Of a stretch of DNA of 33,354 nucleotides, positions 24,051 to 31,786 are shown one piece after another (within the stretch, counting starts at the first letter, position 1; each line of letters begins with the position of its first letter). The DNA is taken from assembly GCF_009828775.2 (NCBI RefSeq), contig NZ_WTSY02000024.1, positions 1-33,354 of the forward strand. Direction: 5' to 3'. A model generated the notes under the pieces. That model was not told where the DNA came from, did not search any database, and was given only the letters and a program-made list of their open reading frames with translations. The DNA is from Erysipelothrix aquatica. GTDB taxonomy: Bacteria; Bacillota_I; Bacilli_A; Erysipelotrichales; Erysipelotrichaceae. The translations under genes and the position numbers were made by a program.

Positions 24051-26182
24051 GACATACTCTCTTTCCGGCGTATTCCTTTAAATTTGCGTGATAAAGTCTT
24101 AGTTCCATGTGGGAAATTAAACGCAACGCGAATGGTATCATCTTCCACGCGAATCACGATCCCTTCACCAAAATCATCATGAATGACGACATCAGCTTTC
24201 TTAAAATTATTTGTACGTGTTGCACGAACTTCTTCTTCAAATGTTGCAAGCGATGTTTGTGCCTCTTCCCGCATAACACTTGGATTGAATGGATTTGAAG
24301 GTTGATCCAGTAATCCCATTTCTTGAATAAATCGCGACGGTTTACCATAGCCACCTGATACGAAGCTATAACCAATATTATTGGTTACATAGAGTCGTTC
24401 TTTAGCACGTGTAATCGCAACATACATCAAACGTCGCTCTTCCTGAATTCCGCCACTCCCTTCTTGTATACTATTTTTATTGGGGAAAATGTTATCGGCA
24501 ACACCCATAATGATGACATTATCAAACTCCAATCCTTTTGCGGCATGAACAGTCATCAAACGCACATAGTCGCCTTCGACAACTGTTTCACGATCACCAT
24601 AAAGACTAACCATTTGAATGTAGGCCTCAAGGGATCCTTCATCATGGTTCTTTTCGAATGCCATCGCATCCGACACAAGTTCCTTTAGGTTCTCGATGCG
24701 TTCCATTTCTTGTAATTTTTCAAAATGTGACACAAGACCACTTTCTTTTAGGACATATTGCAGCACATATTCAATTGAATTTTCAGATGCAATAAGTTTA
24801 AAATCTTGAATCATTGCAACATACTTTCTTATTTTGGGATTCGCGAGACCGTTTTGGACATCATATTCCATACTTTCGTACATCGTCATCCCACGCTCTT
24901 GTGCTTGATCAAAAATGCCGTCTAACGTCTTATCACCAATACCACGACGTGGAATTGCAATACTACGACGTAATGCAAGATCATCTCCATGCGTAATCAT
25001 TCGTAAATAGCTCATCATATCTTTAACTTCTGCATGGTCATAGAAGCGAAGTCCACCATAAATCACATAGGGAATATGGCGTGCCATTAACGCTTTTTCA
25101 AGCGACCTAGAAAGGTAATTCGATCGATATAAAACGGCAGTATCAAGGTAATTGTCACTCTCATCGTGAAGTGTTTCTATTTGACGTGCAACCCAATATG
25201 CTTCTGATTCCGGATCATCCATACTATGGTACTCGACATCAAATTCACTTTCTTTGTTCGCAAACAAATCTTTCTTTGGTCGATCTTTGTTGTTTTCAAT
25301 CAACTGATTGGCTTTATTTAAAATATGTTGCGTCGAACGATAGTTTTGATTTAGGACAATCGTCTCGCTCTCGGTATATTTCTTTTCAAAGTTTACGATA
25401 AAATCAACATTTGCACCCCGCCACGTATAAATGGTCTGGTCAGGGTCTCCTACAACATATAATTCATTATCATTACCAACAAGACTATCAATAATCCCAT
25501 ATTGAATATGATCCACATCTTGAAACTCATCCACAAGAATGACACGGAAACGGCGTTGCCATTTATCACGCACGACTTCATTCTCTTTAAGTAGTTTATT
25601 AACAACTAAAAGGAGATCATCAAAATCTAATGCATAGAGCGCTTTAAGGCGCTTAACATAGAAATCATAGACATTCGCTTTTTTAGTTTCATGATAATTC
25701 GATCCTGCAAGCATCATCGCTTGATGGACGCTGACATTCGCAATTTTATTAGCTGAAATATATGATAATACTTCGCGAGGATTCAGTTCCTTGCGATCAT
25801 AATCAAAAAGTCGATATGCTTCACGCAAAATCGATTGTTGGTCAGATGTATCAATAATTGTAAAACTACGGACAAGCTCGACAGCTTCGTAATCTTCTCT
25901 TAAAATCCGAACACACAAAGAGTGAATGGTTGATGTATGCACTCGGATTGCATCCGAGTCCATTCGCTCCATTCTTTCTTTCATTTCATTCGCAGCTTTA
26001 TTCGTAAAAGTAATTGCACAAATCTTCGATGGATAGTATCCAAGGTCTTTGATAAGATGCACGATTCGAGTTGTCAGGACGCGAGTCTTCCCACTTCCTG
26101 CTCCAGCTATAACGCGGACGTATTTATTGCGGGTTAAAACCGCTTGTTTTTGTTCATTGTTTAATCCTTGTATGTAATCCAT
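24047..26182 (-). CDS. pcrA: ATP-dependent DNA helicase PcrA (UvrD/Rep family)
   Basis: A 711-residue superfamily 1 helicase for repair and rolling-circle replication. The helicase motifs are complete: Walker A AGAGSGKTRVL near residue 28, Walker B VDEFQDVDH near 220, VGDPDQTIYTWRGA near 245, LNQNYRSTQ near 282, VHAAKGLEFD near 562 and YVAITRAKERL near 602. The C-terminal tail ends with a Tudor-like segment (ADVVIHDDFGEGIVIR), as in PcrA that contacts RNA polymerase. It is the first gene of the operon. The start has a weak GGTGA. Confidence 0.96.
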   Translation of the reverse strand: MDYIQGLNNEQKQAVLTRNKYVRVIAGAGSGKTRVLTTRIVHLIKDLGYYPSKICAITFTNKAANEMKERMERMDSDAIRVHTSTIHSLCVRILREDYEAVELVRSFTIIDTSDQQSILREAYRLFDYDRKELNPREVLSYISANKIANVSVHQAMMLAGSNYHETKKANVYDFYVKRLKALYALDFDDLLLVVNKLLKENEVVRDKWQRRFRVILVDEFQDVDHIQYGIIDSLVGNDNELYVVGDPDQTIYTWRGANVDFIVNFEKKYTESETIVLNQNYRSTQHILNKANQLIENNKDRPKKDLFANKESEFDVEYHSMDDPESEAYWVARQIETLHDESDNYLDTAVLYRSNYLSRSLEKALMARHIPYVIYGGLRFYDHAEVKDMMSYLRMITHGDDLALRRSIAIPRRGIGDKTLDGIFDQAQERGMTMYESMEYDVQNGLANPKIRKYVAMIQDFKLIASENSIEYVLQYVLKESGLVSHFEKLQEMERIENLKELVSDAMAFEKNHDEGSLEAYIQMVSLYGDRETVVEGDYVRLMTVHAAKGLEFDNVIIMGVADNIFPNKNSIQEGSGGIQEERRLMYVAITRAKERLYVTNNIGYSFVSGGYGKPSRFIQEMGLLDQPSNPFNPSVMREEAQTSLATFEEEVRATRTNNFKKADVVIHDDFGEGIVIRVEDDTIRVAFNFPHGTKTLSRKFKGIRRKESMS

Positions 26183-26197
26183 TTTATCACCGTTATT

Positions 26198-26209
26198 ATT
26201 ATAGCATAG
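26198..26209 (-). promoter_or_regulatory. Extended -10 promoter of the pcrA operon
   Basis: TATGC-TATAAT on the minus strand gives a TGC-TATAAT extended -10 (TATAAT at 26203-26198). No good -35 is present. It lies about 15 bp before the pcrA start. Confidence 0.6.
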
Positions 26210-26247
26210 TCACTCCCTTTACTCTGTGAGATTTATTCGAGTTTTCG

Positions 26248-26261
26248 CGCAATAAATTGCG
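26248..26261. promoter_or_regulatory. Palindrome over the -35 of the plus-strand operon
   Basis: CGCAAT-AA-ATTGCG is a perfect 6-bp inverted repeat. It overlaps the plus-strand -35 and lies in the region shared with the divergent pcrA promoter. It may be an operator, but no binding protein is known here. Confidence 0.4.
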
Positions 26262-26285
26262 TCGTTACCACGCATGCCTTATAAT
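26257..26285 (+). promoter_or_regulatory. Sigma-A promoter of the hypothetical/methyltransferase/pseudouridine synthase operon
   Basis: TTGCGT (26257-26262), a 17-nt spacer and a perfect TATAAT (26280-26285). Initiation near 26292 leaves a leader of about 17 nt before the ATG at 26309. Confidence 0.75.
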
Positions 26286-26308
26286 GTCTTGTATATAAGC
26301 GAGGACCT

Positions 26309-26689
26309 ATGACTAATTATACAACCATTACAAATATAGTAACTTTATTGAACGAAACTGAAATGATGATTCCTGGTTTGCTAGTCGATGCCACTACATC
26401 CATTGATTCGAACTTTTTAAATACATTGGACAGCGTGACATTGCTTGTTCCACGCCGTTTTCAAAGCATGATGTTAACGGGATGGATGGAACGTCAAGGT
26501 TACATGTTAAACGATATATCGACGTATACTTTTAATGTTGACGGCACAAAAATATCCTTTGAGACATTTGAGCACTTTGACCCAAACTTTGAAACAAACG
26601 AATTAAACCACGAAATTTTCTTGATGGAAAATGCTGTTTTTTACCCGTTCTCAAACAGCACTACGGAGGTTCAAAATGCGCATCAGTAA
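26309..26689 (+). CDS. Hypothetical protein at the head of an RNA-modification operon
   Basis: A 126-residue soluble protein with no signal peptide or membrane segment. It is rich in Thr, Asn and Phe. I can see alternating short strands and helices but no motif I recognise. The promoter just upstream and the 14-nt overlap with the methyltransferase gene support it as a real translated gene. The Shine-Dalgarno is weak (GAGGA 3 nt before the ATG). Its partners modify nucleic acid, so a role near RNA modification is possible but unproven. Confidence 0.75.
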   Translation: MTNYTTITNIVTLLNETEMMIPGLLVDATTSIDSNFLNTLDSVTLLVPRRFQSMMLTGWMERQGYMLNDISTYTFNVDGTKISFETFEHFDPNFETNELNHEIFLMENAVFYPFSNSTTEVQNAHQ

Positions 26690-27536
26690 CCGATGGCAAG
26701 ACTTTGAAGTAATCGATGCCGGAAACGGCATGAAAACAGAACGCTATAAAGACATCGTTGTCCGTCGGCCTGACCCAGTTGCAACATGGAAACCAGTTGC
26801 TCCATCTATGGGCGTTGATGCCTTTTTCGACACTGAGTGGCATTTCAACAAAACACTCCCTGAGTCATGGACCCTTACATACGGTGACATGCTTCTAAAA
26901 GTCAGACCCACTTCATTTAAACACACCGGTGTTTTTCCAGAACAGGCCGTTAATTGGGATTGGATGCGCAACGTTATTCAATCCAGTTCTCAAGAAGTTC
27001 GTATCTTAAATTTATTTGGCTACACTGGTGCGGCAACCATTGCATGTGCTATGGAACCAAACGTCACTGAAGTCGTCCATATTGATGCCCTCAAATCATT
27101 GAACGAATGGACACGTGAGAATATTAGTTTGAATCAGCTTGATCATAAAATGATTCGGACAATTACCGAAGATGTCATGAAATTTTTAAACCGAGAAAAA
27201 CGCCGCGGCCGTACCTATCATGGAATTATCATGGATCCGCCAAGCTTTGGACGCGGCCCCAAAGGCGAACGTTGGAAAATTAAAGATCAATTAGCGCCCT
27301 TACTTCAATCAGCTGTTGAACTTTTAGATAAAGAAGCGTTATTTCTAAGTGTTAATACCTATACAACTGATTTAAAACCAGAAACCGTGCGACATAGCCT
27401 CGATGCAGTCTTACAAAGTGCTGGGTTCCCAACGACAACACATAGCGATGAAATTGGATTACCTATAACAACAATGGACCAAACGCTATTTGCAGGTGTA
27501 ACGACAAGGTGGTGTTATGATGAAAATCTTTTATGA
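26676..27536 (+). CDS. Class I SAM-dependent methyltransferase (RlmI-like, COG1092 type)
   Basis: A 286-residue enzyme, probably an RNA methyltransferase. The SAM-binding loop is LNLFGYTGAATIA near residue 112, the acidic ribose contact is VVHIDALKS near 138, and the catalytic-type motif MDPPSFGRGPKGE lies near 186. The frame opens at 26631, but the ATG at 26676 has CGGAGGT at 5-nt spacing. It lacks the N-terminal PUA domain of full-length RlmI, so the substrate may differ. It overlaps the upstream gene by 14 nt and the pseudouridine synthase by 20 nt. Confidence 0.85.
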   Translation: MRISNRWQDFEVIDAGNGMKTERYKDIVVRRPDPVATWKPVAPSMGVDAFFDTEWHFNKTLPESWTLTYGDMLLKVRPTSFKHTGVFPEQAVNWDWMRNVIQSSSQEVRILNLFGYTGAATIACAMEPNVTEVVHIDALKSLNEWTRENISLNQLDHKMIRTITEDVMKFLNREKRRGRTYHGIIMDPPSFGRGPKGERWKIKDQLAPLLQSAVELLDKEALFLSVNTYTTDLKPETVRHSLDAVLQSAGFPTTTHSDEIGLPITTMDQTLFAGVTTRWCYDENLL

Positions 27537-28176
27537 GGATAATCACATTATTGTTGTTGAGAAAAAACCAAATCAACCAACACAGGAAGATGCATCCAAC
27601 GACTATGATCTTCTTTCTGAAGTACGTGATTATATCAAAGTTACCTACAATAAACCCGGAAATGTTTTTGTTGGCCTTGTTCACCGATTAGATCGCCCTG
27701 TTGGTGGCGTCATGGTTTTTGCCAAAACATCCAAGGCCGCAAGCCGATTAAGCGACCAAGTTCGTACACACAAACTTGATAAAATCTATACCGCCGTCAT
27801 TCAAGGAGCTCTTGAGCCACAAACACTACGTGATTATATGCTTAAAAACCGCAAAACAAATATGTCGCGTGTCGTGTCCAAAAATACACCTGAAGCAAAA
27901 TACGCAGAGTTAGTTATCCTAAATAGCTTTTACAATGCTGAACACAATTTATCAACCGTCAATGTATCATTAATTACGGGACGATCACATCAAATTCGCG
28001 TACAATTTTCATCGCGAAATCATCCATTGTGGGGTGATGCCCGCTACAATCCGCAAGCAAAGGCTGGACAACAAATTGCCTTATGGGCAACAACGTTAAC
28101 GTTTGACCATCCAACAACAAAAGAACGTATGACTTTTGAAAGTCATACGCCCGATCGTTATCCTTTTACACTTTGA
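27517..28176 (+). CDS. RluA-family RNA pseudouridine synthase
   Basis: A 219-residue enzyme that converts uridine to pseudouridine in RNA. The catalytic aspartate is Asp59 in VHRLDRPVGGVMVFAKTSKA. The second family motif is ITGRSHQIRVQF near 152. There is no N-terminal S4 domain, so it is the short RluA type and the target site cannot be predicted. AAGGTGG precedes two adjacent ATGs (27517, 27520). It is the last gene of the operon. Its 3' end overlaps the oppositely oriented patatin-like gene by 19 bp and contains a minus-strand terminator-like hairpin. Confidence 0.9.
   Translation: MMKIFYEDNHIIVVEKKPNQPTQEDASNDYDLLSEVRDYIKVTYNKPGNVFVGLVHRLDRPVGGVMVFAKTSKAASRLSDQVRTHKLDKIYTAVIQGALEPQTLRDYMLKNRKTNMSRVVSKNTPEAKYAELVILNSFYNAEHNLSTVNVSLITGRSHQIRVQFSSRNHPLWGDARYNPQAKAGQQIALWATTLTFDHPTTKERMTFESHTPDRYPFTL
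28116..28149 (-). terminator. Terminator of the cls/patatin operon inside the pseudouridine synthase gene
   Basis: CGTATGACTTT and AAAGTCATACG form a perfect 11-bp stem around TG (28126-28149). On the minus strand it lies 8 nt after the patatin stop and is followed by TTCTTTTGTTGTTGG. On the plus strand no T-run follows, so it should act only on minus-strand transcripts. Confidence 0.7.
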
Positions 28177-29024
28177 TAAAAACTGATTATTTCATCACGT
28201 CGTGCTTCACAGTCACGATGTGCAATTTCAAATAGATTCTCAAACTGGTCTTTTGACCCCTTAAAGCGCCCTATTCCTAACTCTTCTGTTGGGTACATAT
28301 AGAGTGCTTTTTCTTCGTCTACAAGTGAATCAATTAGCTTCCGTTCGCGATAGTAGACATCAACACGATCTGAAAAGTCATTCACTAATTTCGGATATTT
28401 ACGGTAGATGATTTTTAACATACTACTTGACACAAAACCCTGTGGCTTACGGACATAGTCTTTCGACTTTGTCGTTACAATCATATGTTTCACACAACCT
28501 GCATCGATACTTCGTTGAACAGGAATCATCGTCGTGATTCCTCCGTCCATATAGTCACGACCCTCAATAGATACACGACGACCAACTATTGGTAATGTAC
28601 ACGCAGCTTGGATATAACGAGGATGCTTCGCAATCTCATACTTGTCTTTCCAAACTGTTTGCTCACCTTCAATATCATAGACACCAATTTCAATATCACC
28701 AGGAATTGTGTCTATACTTTCCAATGGGTAATCGAGTTTACGTGTAACTGCATCATACAAGAACTCATAACCAACAATTGTGCGTTCTTTCATCAAGGGT
28801 TTTACCCCCACATTTCGTGTATCTGCAGCAACATCAATAGCAGCTTGCTTAAGGGTTTCCGGTTTATCCAAAACATACATCCCAGCATACAAGGCTCCGG
28901 ATGATATCCCTACTACATAATCAAAATGCAAATCATTTTTCAACAGCCAGTTTAAAACTCCAGCGGTATACGCACCTCGCATGCCGCCTCCTTCAAGAAC
29001 CAAGCCAATTTTATCCTTTGTCAT
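28158..29024 (-). CDS. Patatin-like phospholipase (RssA-like)
   Basis: A 288-residue serine acyl hydrolase. The oxyanion loop is LEGGGMRGAYTAG near residue 10, the nucleophile Ser41 is in GISSG, and the catalytic aspartate Asp160 is in MDGGI. This is the patatin Ser-Asp dyad. It likely releases fatty acids from phospholipids or lysophospholipids, at the membrane or in the cytosol. It follows cardiolipin synthase by 17 nt and is probably co-transcribed. The start has an AAGGTTGGAAG purine stretch upstream. The 3' end overlaps the pseudouridine synthase gene tail to tail. Confidence 0.9.
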   Translation of the reverse strand: MTKDKIGLVLEGGGMRGAYTAGVLNWLLKNDLHFDYVVGISSGALYAGMYVLDKPETLKQAAIDVAADTRNVGVKPLMKERTIVGYEFLYDAVTRKLDYPLESIDTIPGDIEIGVYDIEGEQTVWKDKYEIAKHPRYIQAACTLPIVGRRVSIEGRDYMDGGITTMIPVQRSIDAGCVKHMIVTTKSKDYVRKPQGFVSSSMLKIIYRKYPKLVNDFSDRVDVYYRERKLIDSLVDEEKALYMYPTEELGIGRFKGSKDQFENLFEIAHRDCEARRDEIISFYQSVKG

Positions 29025-29041
29025 ACTTCCAACCTTTTCTT

Positions 29042-30568
29042 TTACATGAGTCCGCTGAAGACGCGAACAACCGATCTAAAAACACGTACAATGAATGGTG
29101 TTTTTAGGGCTTCTTCTAGTGTAATTTCAATACAGTGATTATTGATTGTATCAATTGAGTCTTCATAACATTTTGTCACTGTTTCACTATCCATAAATAG
29201 AATACTACATTCGTAGTGCAAATAGTAACTGCGATAATCCATATTTGTTGTTCCAATCATTGCAATTTCATCATCAACAACAACTGTTTTTGAGTGAACA
29301 AATCCTGGTTCATATTCAAAAATACGAACGCCATGCTCAAGTAAATCTTGATAATTTGATTTGGTCACTTGGTTCACGACTACTTTATCAGGAATATGTG
29401 GTACAACTATCCGTACATCAACACCCGAACGAGCAGCCATTTTCAATGCCATAACCATTTCATATCCAATAATGAGATATGGTGTCTGAATATAGATGTA
29501 GCGACGGGCATTATTGATCATATACATATGAGCATCCAATCCCATATCTACATCATCGGTTGGCGCATCACCAAACGGTAGCACATACCCTACATTTTCC
29601 TCGAGTTGAGGGAAAGTGTATTGAAAATCCAACGGATCTTCAATGCGCTCCGAATAGTATCGCCAAAATTGAAGAAACATCATCGTCAAAGAGTGAACAG
29701 CATCACCTTCAATCATAACTGCAGTATCTTTCCAATGTCCAAATTTACTGCCAATATTTATGTATTCATCCGCAAGGTTCATACCACCAACAATTCCCAC
29801 ACGGCCATCCACCACGCATATTTTACGGTGATTTCGGTTGTTCATTTGAATTGCCAGTTGGGCGATTAGCGGGTTAAAGGCAATTGCTTGAATACCTGCG
29901 TCATCACATTGTTGTTGCAAATCTTTAAAAAGCGCACAACCCCAATCATCATACATCAACCGTACATCAACGCCTTCCGCGACTTTTTCTCGCAGTATTT
30001 CATAGATTGATTGCCACATCAAACCGTCTTTAATAATAAAATACTCCAAGAAGATGTACGATTTAGCACTTCTTAACGCTTCTTTCATTGCTTCAAATTT
30101 CACTTCACCTGACTCCAAATATACGGACTTTGTATTCGTGTAAAGCGGGTAGTTTGTTGTGTTCACAATGTAGCGTAGCATTCGATTCCAGTGCGGATTT
30201 TTTGCTTCTGCATTATTCATTATGACTTCATAATCCAAATCTAAGAACGAATTTTCAGAATAAGCATCTGTAATCTTTTCTCGTAGTTTCCGCGGCACCT
30301 TCTTTCCGCCAAACGACAAGTAAAGAACTGCACCAATTGGTGGAAAGACAAGAATCACAATCGTCCATGCCAAACGATATACTGGATTATCATTCCGATT
30401 AATAACATAAATAACCAACAATACCGCCAAAAACATTAAGATTGAGTAAATCGTTGCATAGTTTAGCGATAAATTCCATACTAAATACAGGAGTAACCAT
30501 AGTTCCGCAACAACGATGATTCCCACGACAAATATTTTATTTGTAATTATACGTAATAGTGTCTTCAT
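29042..30568 (-). CDS. cls: Cardiolipin synthase
   Basis: A 508-residue membrane enzyme that condenses two phosphatidylglycerols to cardiolipin. Two N-terminal membrane helices (about residues 7-28 and 36-56) are followed by a short PLD-nuclease-like N domain and the two HKD catalytic motifs: HRKICVVDG with His247 and HSKTVVVDDE with His425, each followed by the GG/GTTN pattern. The length is typical (about 480-510). The frame begins at a GTG at 30574, but the ATG at 30568 is preferred, with GAGGTGG close upstream. The promoter is at 30588-30617. Confidence 0.95.
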   Translation of the reverse strand: MKTLLRIITNKIFVVGIIVVAELWLLLYLVWNLSLNYATIYSILMFLAVLLVIYVINRNDNPVYRLAWTIVILVFPPIGAVLYLSFGGKKVPRKLREKITDAYSENSFLDLDYEVIMNNAEAKNPHWNRMLRYIVNTTNYPLYTNTKSVYLESGEVKFEAMKEALRSAKSYIFLEYFIIKDGLMWQSIYEILREKVAEGVDVRLMYDDWGCALFKDLQQQCDDAGIQAIAFNPLIAQLAIQMNNRNHRKICVVDGRVGIVGGMNLADEYINIGSKFGHWKDTAVMIEGDAVHSLTMMFLQFWRYYSERIEDPLDFQYTFPQLEENVGYVLPFGDAPTDDVDMGLDAHMYMINNARRYIYIQTPYLIIGYEMVMALKMAARSGVDVRIVVPHIPDKVVVNQVTKSNYQDLLEHGVRIFEYEPGFVHSKTVVVDDEIAMIGTTNMDYRSYYLHYECSILFMDSETVTKCYEDSIDTINNHCIEITLEEALKTPFIVRVFRSVVRVFSGLM

Positions 30569-30587
30569 ATCCACCTCACTTGAGGAA

Positions 30588-30617
30588 ATTATACTTGATT
30601 ACGCTTGATTATTGCAA
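30588..30617 (-). promoter_or_regulatory. Sigma-A promoter of cls
   Basis: TTGCAA (30617-30612), an 18-nt spacer and a perfect TATAAT (30593-30588) on the minus strand, about 20 bp before the cls start. Confidence 0.7.
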
Positions 30618-30625
30618 GTTATCAC

Positions 30626-30654
30626 TTGCTTATGACCCTTTGAGTCGCTATGAT
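30626..30654 (+). promoter_or_regulatory. Sigma-A promoter of the CofE-like gene
   Basis: TTGCTT (30626-30631), a 17-nt spacer and TATGAT (30649-30654). Initiation near 30661 excludes the open frame that starts at 30559 and supports the ATG at 30682. It is divergent from the cls promoter with about 10 bp between the -35 elements. Confidence 0.75.
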
Positions 30655-30681
30655 TATAAAGTACAGAAGGGAAGCATTTGT

Positions 30682-31386
30682 ATGACTATAAAAGCGAATG
30701 AAAATAAAGCATTAACCGTATGCGTTAATGGACAAGAATATGAGCGTTTACCAATTAAAACCAAGTTGGTAATGCCAAATGATAAGATTGATGCTGTTGT
30801 GGGTGAGTTCGCAACACCATTCCTTCAAGATGGCGATATTTTATTTGTAACTGAGAAAATTGTTGCTATTACGCAAGGCCGCGCCTATCCTATTAAAGAT
30901 GTGAAACCACGTAAACTTGCATACACTCTTTCAAACTATGTAACAAAAACACCGCACGGAATTGGTTTGGGTATGCCTGAAACCATGGAGATGGCATTGC
31001 GTGAATGTGGAACACCACGCATCATTTTTGCTGCTGGCGTTGCCGCTATTACGAAAGTTTTTGGGCGTAAAGGTGACTTCTACCGCGTCGCTGGATATAA
31101 AGCACGATCAATTGATGGTCCCACATCACATACAATTCCACCATACAATGAATATGTTGTCCTAGGACCTGAACGTCCAAACGAAGTTGCCAAAGAACTT
31201 AAAGCACTTTTCGATAAGGACATTGACGTCATTGTTGTTGATATTAATGATTTAGGCGGAAATATTCTTGGATCAAGCAATTCTGCAATTGACCTGGACC
31301 AAATGGTTAAAATATTAAAAGATAATCCCCTTGGGCAACAGTCGCAATCGACACCCTTAGGAATTATCCGTAAAGTTAAAGCTTAA
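30682..31386 (+). CDS. CofE-like (F420-0:gamma-glutamyl ligase family) protein
   Basis: A 234-residue protein of the family that adds glutamate to coenzyme F420. The sequence shows the family pattern: GDILFVTEKIVAITQGRAYP near residue 52, GIGLGMPETMEMAL near 93 and VVDINDLGGNILGSS near 180, with acidic residues that would bind metal. AGAAGGG precedes the ATG. Low-GC Firmicutes of this type are not known to make F420, and no cofC, cofD, cofG or cofH gene is nearby, so the real substrate is unclear. It is monocistronic. Its 3' end overlaps the acetyltransferase gene by 11 bp and contains a likely minus-strand terminator. Confidence 0.8.
   Translation: MTIKANENKALTVCVNGQEYERLPIKTKLVMPNDKIDAVVGEFATPFLQDGDILFVTEKIVAITQGRAYPIKDVKPRKLAYTLSNYVTKTPHGIGLGMPETMEMALRECGTPRIIFAAGVAAITKVFGRKGDFYRVAGYKARSIDGPTSHTIPPYNEYVVLGPERPNEVAKELKALFDKDIDVIVVDINDLGGNILGSSNSAIDLDQMVKILKDNPLGQQSQSTPLGIIRKVKA
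31309..31368 (-). terminator. Terminator of the membrane-protein/acetyltransferase operon inside the CofE-like gene
   Basis: On the minus strand GATAATTCC (31368-31360) pairs with GGGATTATC (31329-31321) over 9 bp with one G-U, enclosing an inner GGG/CCC and GTCG/CGAC stem. TTTTAATATTTT follows directly. No T-run follows on the plus strand. Confidence 0.6.
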
Positions 31387-31786
31387 CAGTATATATTTCT
31401 TTTTGAGTTTCGCCCATGTGGTATAACTCGTGGTCTGTATCCACATCCACCGTTTCTACATAAGTGCCACTCAATCGTCTAATAATTTTCTGTGATGCTA
31501 TATTATCCGGATTGCATGTAAGAATAACTTCATGCACATCCGGTTTTTTTATTGCCAAAATATCAAAGAGAGCTAGCGTTGCCTGATAAGCAAGATTCTT
31601 TCCACGGTAAGGGGGATAAATCACATATCCAATATTACCGTAGAAACGAAGATCGCGGCCTGTTTCATTTCGAAATTCACACCGTCCAACGAAGCGTGAC
31701 ATTTCAGGAACGAAAATATCATACAAAAACGTTTCGACGCCTTGATGATCATATTCATCTGTGATATCAATTAACTCGATTTTCAT
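31376..31786 (-). CDS. GNAT-family acetyltransferase
   Basis: A 136-residue acyltransferase that uses acetyl-CoA. The acetyl-CoA binding motif A is YPPYRGKNLAYQAT near residue 60, preceded by a GNIGYVIYP strand. A TCNPDNIASQKII segment follows in the place usual for GNAT motif B. Its N-terminal half is related to RimJ/RimL-like or aminoglycoside N-acetyltransferases only in a general way, so the substrate is not known. The ATG at 31786 has AAGAAGG 4 nt upstream. An ATG one codon earlier (31789) is also possible. It overlaps the end of the membrane-protein gene. Confidence 0.85.
   Translation of the reverse strand: MKIELIDITDEYDHQGVETFLYDIFVPEMSRFVGRCEFRNETGRDLRFYGNIGYVIYPPYRGKNLAYQATLALFDILAIKKPDVHEVILTCNPDNIASQKIIRRLSGTYVETVDVDTDHELYHMGETQKEIYTVKL

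Noticed and set aside
28177-28235. Plus-strand terminator after the pseudouridine synthase gene
   Set aside because: GC-rich partial repeats occur, but no T-run follows on the plus strand.
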